A stretch of DNA of 64,000 nt from Clostridium polyendosporum (GTDB lineage Bacteria > Bacillota > Clostridia > Clostridiales > Clostridiaceae). Below the pieces are notes generated by a model. The model made no database searches and was not told the origin of the DNA. It saw only the letters and a list, made by a program, of their open reading frames with translations. The stretch's first letter is position 1; each line of letters starts with the position of its first letter. Of the stretch, positions 37,196 through 47,500 are shown piece by piece. The DNA lies in NCBI RefSeq assembly GCF_018332455.1, contig NZ_BOPZ01000016.1:23914-87913 (forward strand). Reading direction: 5' to 3'. Made by a program: the position numbers and the translations under genes.

Positions 37196-37970
37196 CCAAG
37201 TTTCTTGTTTGTTCTAAGATAATATTCTTTATTGCTATAAAGAGATATATAAATCCTATAAATATGTAAATATGGTTAATAAAAGGTATTGATATATCAA
37301 TAATTCTTATAGTACAACTTATCAATATTGGCAACGTTATTGAATAAATACTAAGCTTATATAAATCTTTATATCTTATTCCTGCCTTTAAAACTGAATT
37401 TATAAGAGCTCCTAAAAGAGAAACATAAAAAGCTAAAAACATATTTGCAATAAACAATAGTATAGGAGTAACAATTATAATAAGAATAGTACCTGTTTTA
37501 AATATAGATATGTATTTTATTAGGTCGCTCTTATCAAAATCTATACTTTGTAAAATATCAAAACTAGCTTCATCTACATTATAATTGTTCTTCTTATAAT
37601 AGACTCTATCCTTTAGGACCAATATCATACTCTCATGCTCACTTAAAACACTTTCTGTTGTATTTCCTGTTGTATCAATTAATATATATTTATTATTTCT
37701 TTGAAGTATTAAAGGCTGATTTCCATCTATGTGTAAGGTGCCACTTATAAAACTAAATTCTGGAAAATCTTTAGTTATATTATTATATATAATATCTAAA
37801 AACTTATAATAATCATATGCTGGCCGGATATAACTTATGGCTCCTAATAATAGTGTTATAGCCAACAGATATTTTAATGAATTTCTTAATGATAACTTAT
37901 AAAAAAGTATATAACTTTTAGGTTTAACTATACTTTTATATATCTTTATAAAAAAGGATATATTCTTCAT
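37188..37970 (-). CDS. DUF1189 family membrane protein, paralog B
   Basis: This 260-aa paralog shares the layout of its neighbour. Both have an Sx[16 protein letters not shown] segment after the first helix, a GTLHIDG/GELYISK strand and an IDTT motif before the C-terminal helices. The two are too different for a recent duplication. A terminator separates them. Function unknown. Confidence 0.75.
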   Translation of the reverse strand: MKNISFFIKIYKSIVKPKSYILFYKLSLRNSLKYLLAITLLLGAISYIRPAYDYYKFLDIIYNNITKDFPEFSFISGTLHIDGNQPLILQRNNKYILIDTTGNTTESVLSEHESMILVLKDRVYYKKNNYNVDEASFDILQSIDFDKSDLIKYISIFKTGTILIIIVTPILLFIANMFLAFYVSLLGALINSVLKAGIRYKDLYKLSIYSITLPILISCTIRIIDISIPFINHIYIFIGFIYLFIAIKNIILEQTRNLEE

Positions 37971-38086
37971 GAAATCACTCCTTCAATATATTTTGACCAT
38001 GAGACTAAATAATTTATACTCTTTATGTTTATACTGGAATTAAATTGTCAATAATTCAAATGTAAGGTTTGAAAGGAGGGGTATTC

Positions 38087-39364
38087 ATGAAGAAAAACCT
38101 TCAAGGAAAGTGGAGCATCATGCAATCAACTTCTAATAACAAAAAAAGATTGTTTTTGTATTTAACTCTTATAATGTTATCATTATGTACTACTTTTTAT
38201 TTAATTTATTCTTATAACAAGTTATTTGAAGATTTTAAGATAGCCTTTGAAAATAAAAATTATTCAAAAGCTAATGCTGTATTAATTAATAATGGAACAT
38301 TTAATCCATTAAAGAAATTCTTACTTAATAAAAAGTTAAATACTTATTTTTCTTCCTGTGCTGAAGATTTGTATACTGATTACCAAGAGAATGAACTTTC
38401 TGAGTTTGCTACTCTTTCTATATTAAATGAGATTGAAAGGTATAACATAATTAATGATAAAATAACAAAAATTAAAAATAATATACCTTCAATTAAGGAT
38501 TCTAATAGTGCTTACATGCAAGGTTTGCAATTATTCAATGAAGAGGAATATGAAGGTGCTTTTTCTACTTTCCAAAAGGTAATTCCCTTTGACAAAAACT
38601 ACCTAACAGCACAAGAATATGAAGCAGATTCATTAAAACGTATAAAGGACAAACTTTTGCAAGAGGCTAATGACCTTGTCTCAGAAAATTATTTTACTAA
38701 AGCAATATCCTTACTAGAAGAAAACATAAAGTACTATGAAGCTGATACAGATATATTAAATAAAATAGATGAATATAAAAAAGATAGGGATGACTTTCTA
38801 TCAAAAAAATCAAATACTAACGAAGAAAGTAATAAAAAGGTGAACACTTCATCTTCTAATAGCCAAAACAGTGGCAATAAATCTAATGACGATAAAACTT
38901 CAAAAGATATTAATTCAACAGCTACATCTGTTGCAGCCATGGTAATAAATAAAAATACTATAAACACTTTAGATTTAGTTAGCCAAACGCCTTATCTTCT
39001 ATACGTAAATATAGCAGAACAGAAGACATATGTCTTTAAAGGAAAAAAGAATGACTGGAATCTAGAAAAGACCTTACTCTGTTCTACTGGTATAAAAAAT
39101 AATGAAACACCTAAGGGGGTTTTTACTGTAAAACAAAAAGGAGATTGGTTCTTTTCTAATGAATATAACGAGGGCGGTAAGTATTGGATACAATTTTTAG
39201 ATAATTATCTATTTCACTCACTACCTTTTGATAAAACTAAAACAAAAGTAGTTGATACAACCATAGGTCAACCTGCATCTCATGGTTGCATAAGATTAAA
39301 GGTTAATGATTCAAAATGGCTTTATGATAATATACCAATTGCATCTAAAGTTATAATAAATTGA
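38087..39364 (+). CDS. L,D-transpeptidase (YkuD) with membrane anchor and TPR-like region
   Basis: A roughly 425-aa cell-wall enzyme. A membrane anchor lies at about 20-40, then a helical TPR-like region (to about 245), a Ser/Asn/Lys-rich linker (about 250-290) and a C-terminal YkuD domain. The catalytic motif is SHGCIRL with the upstream His in FHSLPFD. The domain forms 3-3 peptidoglycan cross-links or attaches proteins. An ATG at 38069 opens the frame, but GAAAGGAGGGG lies just before the ATG at 38087, which I choose. It is divergent from the DUF1189 genes. Confidence 0.88.
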   Translation: MKKNLQGKWSIMQSTSNNKKRLFLYLTLIMLSLCTTFYLIYSYNKLFEDFKIAFENKNYSKANAVLINNGTFNPLKKFLLNKKLNTYFSSCAEDLYTDYQENELSEFATLSILNEIERYNIINDKITKIKNNIPSIKDSNSAYMQGLQLFNEEEYEGAFSTFQKVIPFDKNYLTAQEYEADSLKRIKDKLLQEANDLVSENYFTKAISLLEENIKYYEADTDILNKIDEYKKDRDDFLSKKSNTNEESNKKVNTSSSNSQNSGNKSNDDKTSKDINSTATSVAAMVINKNTINTLDLVSQTPYLLYVNIAEQKTYVFKGKKNDWNLEKTLLCSTGIKNNETPKGVFTVKQKGDWFFSNEYNEGGKYWIQFLDNYLFHSLPFDKTKTKVVDTTIGQPASHGCIRLKVNDSKWLYDNIPIASKVIIN

Positions 39365-39396
39365 CATATTAATTGCATTTATTTCCCCCTATTTAT

Positions 39397-39440
39397 CATG
39401 AATAAAGCCCCTGCAAATATCAGCAGGAGCTTTATTCATG
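39397..39440. terminator. terminator between L,D-transpeptidase gene and yhaM
   Basis: CATGAATAAAGCCCCTGC pairs with GCAGGAGCTTTATTCATG with one mismatch. Confidence 0.7.
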
Positions 39441-39442
39441 TA

Positions 39443-39478
39443 TTTTAATTGCTATCAGTTCACGAAGTGAAATTTATC
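39443..39478 (-). repeat. dispersed intergenic repeat, copy 8 (core only)
   Basis: On the minus strand it reads GATAAATTTCACTTCG then TGAACTGATAGCAATTAAAA. It lies directly after the yhaM stop. Confidence 0.65.
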
Positions 39479-40450
39479 TTATTCCTTTTTTTCTATACAA
39501 TGATTATATACTCTTCTATTTTCTAAAGACCATAACCTCTCGGAGAATTCACCTTTAGGCGTTTCCATAGTCACTCTCTTCATATCATACATTCTTGCAT
39601 CTATTATATCTAAATAATGAAGCATTTCTGCCTCTGGAATCATAGGTTTCACTGGACTTCCGTACTCTGGTTCATAATGATGAGATAATATCATATGCTG
39701 AAGAAGTATTATAATTTGTCTATCAGCCTTAAACTCTTCGCCAACTACTTCTACATCTTTAACTCCTTGAGTTATGTGTCCAAGTAAAGTTCCCTCAATG
39801 GTGTAGTCACTTACTATTCCTAATTCATTAGAGTCCATTTCTTTTATTTTTGCAAGATCATGAAGGATAACCCCTGCATAAAGTAAATCTTTATTTAAGA
39901 ACGTATATATTGATGATAATTTTTCTGCCATATTAAGCATAGTCATGATATGATAGAGCAATCCCCCTCTTATAGAGTGATGATGCTTTTTAGCAGCTGG
40001 ATAGTACATAAGCTTTTCTTTACTACTTTCAAATAAATATGCAACAATATTTCTTATGTCTTCGTTTTGCATGTTATCTATAAACTTATTAATTTCTCCA
40101 AACATATATTGACTTTCAAATGGTGCTGTCTGCACATAATCTTCTATTTTTACATTATCTGAAGGTTCTACATTTCTAAGTTTCTCTATCTTAAATTGTA
40201 GCGCTCCCTGCCATGACACTACAGTTCCTCTTGTCTTAATTATTTTATTATCTTTAAAAGCATTTTCTGTTTCACCTGTAACTTCCCATAACTTTGCTGA
40301 TATTTCTCCTGTACTATCTCCAAGGAGAAAATCAAGATATTTTTTACCATTTGCATTAGCAGTTTTACACTCTACAGATTTTATCAGAAAAAAGCCTTCT
40401 ATTTTTTCTCCAGCTACAAAATCATTAATCTTCTTTATTTGAATGCTCAC
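39479..40450 (-). CDS. yhaM: 3'-5' exoribonuclease YhaM
   Basis: This 323-aa YhaM-type exonuclease has an N-terminal OB-fold (about 15-105, with AKLWEVTG and RGTVVSWQGALQFKIE) and a C-terminal HD domain (about 155-290). The metal-site residues are in KHHHSIRGGLLYH, ILHDLAKI and LSHHYEPEYGSP. YhaM degrades RNA and single-stranded DNA from the 3' end. Start ATG has AAGGAAG upstream. Confidence 0.92.
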   Translation of the reverse strand: MSIQIKKINDFVAGEKIEGFFLIKSVECKTANANGKKYLDFLLGDSTGEISAKLWEVTGETENAFKDNKIIKTRGTVVSWQGALQFKIEKLRNVEPSDNVKIEDYVQTAPFESQYMFGEINKFIDNMQNEDIRNIVAYLFESSKEKLMYYPAAKKHHHSIRGGLLYHIMTMLNMAEKLSSIYTFLNKDLLYAGVILHDLAKIKEMDSNELGIVSDYTIEGTLLGHITQGVKDVEVVGEEFKADRQIIILLQHMILSHHYEPEYGSPVKPMIPEAEMLHYLDIIDARMYDMKRVTMETPKGEFSERLWSLENRRVYNHCIEKKE

Positions 40451-40697
40451 TATTACTTCTTCCTTTCATTTATAATCTATATTAATTATACCGTGCTTTT
40501 TAATCATATAAACACTTACTATAGAAAATTAAATAATTATTATGGTTATACTTATTTTTATATTATTTGTTATATACACATACTTTTTAATTATGAATTT
40601 AGCTATATATAGATAATATAGACGTTAATTGGTAAAATATATGTGTAACATTTTATATTAAATTACTGTTATTAAATACAAAGCTTGGAGGTGTAAA

Positions 40698-42038
40698 ATG
40701 AACATTCCTTTAGAGGTCAATGAAATAATTACTGAGCTTTATAAAAATGGATATACTGCTTTTATGGTTGGTGGATGTGTTAGAGATTCTCTTTTAGGAT
40801 TAACTCCAAAGGACTATGATATAACTACAAGTGCCCTTCCTGAAAAAATCATTGAACTTTTTCCCAAAACAGTACCAACAGGATTAAAACATGGCACAAT
40901 TACTGTCATAATAAACAATATACCTTTTGAAGTTACAACCCATAGAATTGATGGAGAATATAAAGATAATAGAAGACCAGAGGATGTAGAGTTTGTTTGC
41001 AATGTAAAAGAAGATTTAGCAAGAAGGGATTTTACCATAAATGCTATGGCTTATAACAATAAGGATGGACTGATAGATTACTTTGGTGGCAAAAAGGACT
41101 TAAAACTTAAGGTTATAAAATGTGTTGGTGATCCTAATAGAAGATTTAATGAAGATGCTTTAAGAATGTTAAGAGCTATTCGTTTTTCCTGTCAATTAAA
41201 TTTTAACATAGATAAAGAAACTCTTAAATCCATAAAGATAAATCACAAGCTTATAGAAAATATAAGTGCTGAAAGAATAAAGGATGAATTGTGCAAAATT
41301 TTACTTTCAAATTTTCCTTCAAAAGGATTTAGGTTGCTAGAAAATAGCGGCATTCTTAAGGTTATACTTCCTGAACTTCAAGCCTGTGTAGGCTTTGATC
41401 AAAAAACGCCCTACCATAATAAAGATATCTTTGAGCATACTCTAAGTGTCATTGATAAAACCCCTCCAAAACTTCACTTAAGATTAGCTGCACTTTTTCA
41501 TGATATCGCAAAGCCTTTGTGCTTTTTTACAGATGAAAAAGATGTAGGACACTTTTATGGTCATAACAATAAAGGAGAAGACTTATCAAAAGTTATACTT
41601 AAAAGACTTAAGTTTGATAATGAAACTATAATTAAGGTAACTAAGTTAATTAAGGAACATATGAATATTTTAGACGTTCCTAAAGATGCAGCCTTAAAAA
41701 GAATGATAAATAGAGTAGGAAAGGATTTAATTTTTGATCTTTTTACAATTCAAAGAGCAGATATATTATCCTCTGCACCACCTTTCAAATGTTTAGAAAA
41801 AGTAGACTTTATGGAGGAAAAAATAGATGATATATTGAATTCAAACACTCCCTTAAGTTCAAAAGAACTAGCTGTTGATGGTAATGATATAATGAGGGAA
41901 CTTAACTTAAAACCTGGGAAAAACCTTGGTGCAATTCTAAGTCACCTCCTTGATAAGGTATTAGAAGACTCCTCTTTGAATAATAAAGAAACTTTAATCG
42001 ATTTAGCAAAACAATATCACACTACTATGAAAGGATAG
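40698..42038 (+). CDS. cca: CCA tRNA nucleotidyltransferase with HD domain
   Basis: This 446-aa class II CCA-adding enzyme shows GGCVRDSLLG, DYDITTSA (the DxD metal pair), RRPEDVEFV, RRDFTINAMA and RFNEDALRMLRAIRF, then an HD domain with HTLSVID and LAALFHDIAKP. All eight tRNA genes here already encode CCA, so its role is probably repair (inference). The ribosome site is TTGGAGG. The AEC transporter gene follows after 8 bp. Confidence 0.94.
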   Translation: MNIPLEVNEIITELYKNGYTAFMVGGCVRDSLLGLTPKDYDITTSALPEKIIELFPKTVPTGLKHGTITVIINNIPFEVTTHRIDGEYKDNRRPEDVEFVCNVKEDLARRDFTINAMAYNNKDGLIDYFGGKKDLKLKVIKCVGDPNRRFNEDALRMLRAIRFSCQLNFNIDKETLKSIKINHKLIENISAERIKDELCKILLSNFPSKGFRLLENSGILKVILPELQACVGFDQKTPYHNKDIFEHTLSVIDKTPPKLHLRLAALFHDIAKPLCFFTDEKDVGHFYGHNNKGEDLSKVILKRLKFDNETIIKVTKLIKEHMNILDVPKDAALKRMINRVGKDLIFDLFTIQRADILSSAPPFKCLEKVDFMEEKIDDILNSNTPLSSKELAVDGNDIMRELNLKPGKNLGAILSHLLDKVLEDSSLNNKETLIDLAKQYHTTMKG

Positions 42039-42046
42039 ATTTAAAA

Positions 42047-42994
42047 ATGATATTAGATGCATTCAATGGAGTGCTCATTTTAATATTTCTTATAGGTGTA
42101 GGTTTTATCCTTGGAAAATTAAAATGGTTTGATGAAAATTCAAACACTCTACTTACAAGGCTTGTAGTATATATTTCTCTTCCTACATTTATGCTTTCAA
42201 ATTTAACTACAAGTTTTACTAAAGAACAACTTATTCAATGGTCGAATGGTTTTTTAATAGTTATAATATCTATACTATTAACTTATTCTATAGGCTTTAT
42301 AATAACAAAGATTTTTAAGGTTTCACCAGAGAGAAAAGGGGTTTTTCGTTCATTATTTGGATTATCAAATACAATCTTTGTTGGTCTTCCAGTTAACATA
42401 GCTATATTTGGAGAAAAGGCTCTTCCTTTTATATTAATATATTATGTAGTAAATACTTTATCCTTCTGGTCTATTGCAACTTATGATATAAGATGCGATT
42501 GTAAAGATGTAAAAGGAAGCATTTTATCTTTAGATAATATAAAAAACATCTTTTCCCCTCCACTTATAGCTTTTATATTTTCAGTAGTTTTAATTATGCT
42601 TGAATTAAGTCTTCCTAAATTTATTATTGATGGCTGCAAGTACCTAGGTAGTCTAACTACCCCTCTCTCTACATTATTTATCGGTTCCATACTCTCTACT
42701 ATGAATTTTAAGGAACTTGCACTAAATAAGGATTCCTTACTTATAATTATAGGAAGATTTATACTATCACCACTAATTACTTATGCTTTTTTAACGCTTA
42801 CTAATTTTCCAATACTTATGAAGCAAGTTTTTGTAGTGATGTCTGCAATGCCTGTTATGAATACATCAGCTATAGTAGCAAGGAGATATGGTGGTGATTA
42901 CAAATTTGCTACTGCCATGAATGCAGTAACACTTATTGTAAGTTTTATATTTATACCTATTTATATTTTCTTATTTCAATATGTTTTCAAATAG
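42047..42994 (+). CDS. AEC family (auxin efflux carrier-type) transporter
   Basis: This 315-aa membrane protein has about ten helices in two inverted halves, typical of AEC/BART permeases. IGVGFILGKLKWFDE at the start, FVGLPVNIAIFGE in the middle and MSAMPVMNTSAIVARRYGGD near the end are family-like. Bacterial members carry malate or other organic acids; the substrate here is unknown. Its ribosome site AAAGGATAG overlaps the cca stop codon, suggesting coupling. Confidence 0.85.
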   Translation: MILDAFNGVLILIFLIGVGFILGKLKWFDENSNTLLTRLVVYISLPTFMLSNLTTSFTKEQLIQWSNGFLIVIISILLTYSIGFIITKIFKVSPERKGVFRSLFGLSNTIFVGLPVNIAIFGEKALPFILIYYVVNTLSFWSIATYDIRCDCKDVKGSILSLDNIKNIFSPPLIAFIFSVVLIMLELSLPKFIIDGCKYLGSLTTPLSTLFIGSILSTMNFKELALNKDSLLIIIGRFILSPLITYAFLTLTNFPILMKQVFVVMSAMPVMNTSAIVARRYGGDYKFATAMNAVTLIVSFIFIPIYIFLFQYVFK

Positions 42995-43029
42995 CTAATT
43001 ACCTCCATAAAATAGGACATGCTGTTCTA

Positions 43030-43068
43030 AGGCAAACAACCTAATCTTGCTAAACTTTTGCCTTTTAA
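43030..43068 (+). terminator. terminator of the cca-AEC operon
   Basis: AAGGCAAA pairs with TTTGCCTT and TTAAC follows; the loop is long. Confidence 0.55.
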
Positions 43069-43130
43069 CAAAGATGCTTGTAGAATATAATTAATATAAC
43101 CATAATATAAGTTCATAAAGGAGGACTAGG

Positions 43131-44441
43131 ATGAAAAAAAGACTTGCAGCAGTATATGAACAAGACTTTGCTATTATTAGTGGTATTTTATTTTCTTTAA
43201 AATGGATTATACTTGCATCATTCGTTGCTATACCAATGGGGCTACTTGGGGCTTTCTTTTTAAATTCATTAGATTATGTAACTGATTATAGAACAACCAA
43301 TTCTAATATAATATTTTTTCTCCCACTAGGAGGAGCCCTTATAAGTTTCCTATATGTTAAATTAGGCAAAAACAGCAGGAAAGGAACGAACTTGATTCTT
43401 GAGCAAATAGAGTATGGGGATGAAAAAGAAGAAAAGATTCCTTCAAGGCTAGCACCATTAACTCTCATCAGTACTATTACCACTCACCTTTTAGGAGGTT
43501 CTGTTGGTAGAGAAGGTACTGCGGTTCAAATGGGTGGTAGTGTTGCCGATACTATATCAAGATTACTAAAATTAAATAAATCTGATAGAAAAACCTTACT
43601 TCTATGTGGTATAAGTTCAGGCTTCGGAGCCGTATTTGGTACCCCTTTAGCAGGAACTATATTTGCTATGGAGGTAATTTCAATAGGAAAAATGCACTCC
43701 TATGCAATCTTTCCTTGTTTCGTGTCAGCATTCTTAGCAGAACAAGTAACTAATGCAATAGGTGTAGCACATACTCATTACGAAATGACTAATATACCTG
43801 AAATGAGTTTATTCTTAGTTATAAAAATTATTGCAGCATCTATAGTCTTTGGATTATGTAGTATACTTTTTAGCAAAATGATTCACTTTTTTAGGTACAT
43901 ATTTGATAAGATTACATCCAATGCACCTCTGAAAAGCTTCATAGGTGGAATAATAGTAATTGCTTTAGTTTACATATTTAACACTAGAGATTATCTTGGA
44001 CTTGGAATCCCTATCATTAAAAAAGCCTTAGAAGAACCACTTGAATGGTGGACATTCTTCTTAAAATTATTATTCACTACAATAACTTTAGGAGCAGGTT
44101 TTCAAGGTGGAGAGGTTACACCATTATTCTTTATTGGAGCGACTCTCGGCAATGCCCTAGGACAATTATTAAATGTTTCTCCTTTATTCATTGCTAGTCT
44201 TGGTTTTGTTGCTGTATTTTCAGGAGCAACCAATACTCCATTAGCATGCTTTATTATGGGCATTGAGCTTTTTCACGGTAAGGGAGTAATATTTTTATTT
44301 ATAGCTTGCATAGTTAGCTACCTATTCTCAGGACACCATGGCATATATGGCTCACAACATATACATAAACCTAAGTATCCTTGGGTTAAGGTATCAAAGT
44401 ATGCAACAATCTCAAATATAAGAAAAAAACAGATTTGTTAA
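43131..44441 (+). CDS. ClC family anion channel/antiporter with GREGT motif
   Basis: This 436-aa ClC protein has the gating-glutamate motif GREGT (126-130, Glu128) in place of the usual GREGP, and GTPLAGTIFAMEV for the GxPLAGxxFAxE segment. The usual GSGIPE loop is not evident; the aligned region reads NSRKGTNLIL. From memory, GREG followed by Thr or Val occurs in fluoride-type ClC antiporters, so fluoride export is possible, but no fluoride riboswitch is visible upstream. The ribosome site is AAAGGAGG. Confidence 0.87.
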   Translation: MKKRLAAVYEQDFAIISGILFSLKWIILASFVAIPMGLLGAFFLNSLDYVTDYRTTNSNIIFFLPLGGALISFLYVKLGKNSRKGTNLILEQIEYGDEKEEKIPSRLAPLTLISTITTHLLGGSVGREGTAVQMGGSVADTISRLLKLNKSDRKTLLLCGISSGFGAVFGTPLAGTIFAMEVISIGKMHSYAIFPCFVSAFLAEQVTNAIGVAHTHYEMTNIPEMSLFLVIKIIAASIVFGLCSILFSKMIHFFRYIFDKITSNAPLKSFIGGIIVIALVYIFNTRDYLGLGIPIIKKALEEPLEWWTFFLKLLFTTITLGAGFQGGEVTPLFFIGATLGNALGQLLNVSPLFIASLGFVAVFSGATNTPLACFIMGIELFHGKGVIFLFIACIVSYLFSGHHGIYGSQHIHKPKYPWVKVSKYATISNIRKKQIC

Positions 44442-44445
44442 AGAG

Positions 44446-44486
44446 AACCCAGCATTTTTAAAATCAAAATGCTGGGTTAATTTTTT
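44446..44486. terminator. terminator between ClC gene and addA
   Basis: AACCCAGCATTTT pairs perfectly with AAAATGCTGGGTT, followed by AATTTTTT on the plus strand. Confidence 0.85.
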
Positions 44487-44525
44487 ACTACTGAGCATGC
44501 TGGATTCACGATCAACTTTATTCCA

Positions 44526-47500
44526 TTAATATTTAACTTCTGAGTCGAGGTAAAATAAATATAAGTATTCTTCTTTGACTCTCTTTCCTGTTATTTTTTC
44601 TAGTGTATCAGCATAATACCTCATCTGTACTTCATATCTATCCTTTATTTTATTCTCTTCCCCTCTTTCAACATAATCAGTTTTATAATCCAATAAAACT
44701 ATTCCATCCTCCTCTTCAAAGAAGCAATCTATAACCCCTTGAAGCCTTATTACTTCTTCATCATAAACCTCTGTTGGCAAATCTTTTTCTATCATAGACG
44801 CAGGAATTGTTGTGAAAAAAGGTAACTCTCTATAAACAGTCCCTTTCTCCTTATGACACTTAAGCATCCTCTTTCCTATATTACTTTTAAAGAACTTAAA
44901 TATCTTATTAGGTCTTATAACTTTAACCTGGTCCTCTGTTAATAAGTCATTGTGGATCATGTTAGTAATCTGATCTTCTATAGCTTTTATATTATCTACA
45001 AAGTCTAAATTAAGATGCTGCATTACAAAATGAATTACTGTACCTCTCTCCGCTGGAGATAACCCCTTTTCTTCTTGAAGAAACAAAGGTTTCTTTAGAG
45101 TATCAACCTTATATATGTGAAGTGTTTCTCCCTCACCTTCATTATAAGCAGTACGTTTTAAATCAGAAACAGATATGTTAGCAGGTAAGATGGTGGATCT
45201 TTCATAAGTATATTTAAAATCTAGTCTTTTTAGTATCGCTTCTCTTATTGATACCTGCTCATTATGGACAAATGATTTCCTTTTTTCTTCACATTCATCC
45301 ACATTCTCTGCCTCTTTATCCACAATTAAGTCTGATTTTGTCCATACTTTTATCTTCCATGTGGATAATTCATCTTTTAATATCTTTATATCTCCTCCAC
45401 CAAGTTCTCTTAAAGGTTCTCCATCTCTATGCTTTGAAAGTGCTATTCCAATCCAATCTAAATAACTTCTTCCCTTTAAAACCTCTGAAGGAGGGATTAT
45501 CTTATCATCTAAGGAAGCTGCTGAACACCATCTTCTTGATGCTCTTTCAATGTCTGCAGTAGCACCTGTAATTATTAGTTTTTCCTTAGCTCTTGTAAGT
45601 GCCACATAAAGTACTCTCATTTCCTCTGAAAGAGCCTCTAGATTAAATCGCTTCTTTATGGCATGCTTAGGGAATGAAGTATAACTTATTCTTCTATCTA
45701 CATCAACAAAATCTGGTCCAAAACCCAACTCATCATGGAAAAGTACTACATTATTTAAGTCTCTTAAATTAAATTGCTTCCCACAACCAGAAAGAAATAC
45801 TACTGGAAATTCAAGTCCTTTGCTTTTATGGATACTCATTATTCTAACGACATCCTCATTCTCTCCAAGGATTTTTGCACTTCCCATATCTCCAGAGGAT
45901 TTTTTAAGCTTGTTTATGAAATTAATAAAATTAAATACTCCTTTAAAACTTGTTTGTTCAAATTGTTTTGCTCTCTGGAATAGTATTCTTAAATTTGCTT
46001 GTCTCTGAACACCATTCGGCATAGCAGCAGTATAACCGTAATAAGAAGTATCCATAAATAAATACCATATAAACTCATCAATGGGCATATAAAGAGACTT
46101 CTCTCTCCACTTATTTAATGCTTCTAAAAAATAGCTGCATTTATCTCTTAACTCTTCATTTATTCCTTTAATTATAGTACCTTGTGCAATTTCAATTATA
46201 GTTTCATAAAAATATTTATCCTTATCTACTATTCTTAAATTGCTAAGTTCTTCTCCAGTAAAAGAAAATATAGGTGAACGAAGCACTGCTAAAATATGAA
46301 TATCCTGCATTGGATTATCAACAATATGAAGAAGAGACATAATTGTTCTTATCTCTATAGTTTCAAAATATCCTGTACCTGTATCAGCATAAACAGGAAC
46401 TCTACTCTGTCCAAGCTCCTCCACAAAGACTTCTGACCAATTCTTAGTGGCTCTTAATAGAATTACTATATCCTTATATTTAATCTCTCTATATCTTTCT
46501 ATAGTTTTATCCCACACCATAAAACTTGAGCCATCTTCAGGATTCACTAGCTCCTTTATCCTCTTAGCTACAATTCTAGCTTCTATCTGTACAGCATCTA
46601 AATCTTCTTCTTCATCACTTCTTTGACTTACTTGATTTTCCTCATCCTGTTGATTTTCTTCAATCTGAACAGCTTCATCATGCTCTTCTTCACCAGCTTT
46701 ATTTAATATGTGAAGCTCTATGTCTCCTGCTACCTTTATATTTTCTATTGATATATCTATTGATGAATATACATTTTCATCTGTAAGTTCCTTATAGTCT
46801 GCACCAAGGTTTAAAGCTTCCTTTTCATCATACTGAAGTTCTCCTACCGTTTCAGACATAAGAGCTTTAAAGATATAGTTTACTCCTTCAATAACTTCTC
46901 TTCTACTTCTAAAGTTTTTATAAAGCATAATTTTTCTATTTTGCTTTCCTTCTTCCTTAAAATAAGTATTATATTTTTCAAGAAAGAGTTCTGGTTTTGC
47001 ATGTCTAAAACGATATATGCTTTGCTTAACATCTCCAACCATGAATACATTAGGATTATCTAAAGATTTTCTTGAAACCATACCTATTATGGCCTCTTGA
47101 ATATTATTAGTATCCTGATACTCATCTACTAGTATCTCTTCAAATTTTTCTCTAAAACCTTCTGCCACTTTAGAAGGAATTATATTACCCTCTTCATCTT
47201 GGTAAGTTAAAATCTTCAGACACAAATGTTCTAAATCATTAAAGTCTAATATCCCTCTATCCTTCTTCTTTTCTTTATATCTCTCACCAAACTCTATAAC
47301 TAACTCAGTTAAGGTTTTTATAAGAGAATAGATTTTTTCAAAGTCTTTAACTGCTTCTACTGGAGGTATTGCAAATACATCATCCTTAAGCTTTCCTATC
47401 TTTTTCTTTACATCGTCCCTTATATCCTTAACTTTCTTTTGAGCTTCCTCATCCTCTACTTGATTTTTTCTCACCGTTTTTAGTTTTGAAAAGCTTATAG

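Noticed and set aside
42995..43130. Fluoride riboswitch before the ClC gene
   Set aside because: None of the conserved motifs is present; only a terminator hairpin is seen.
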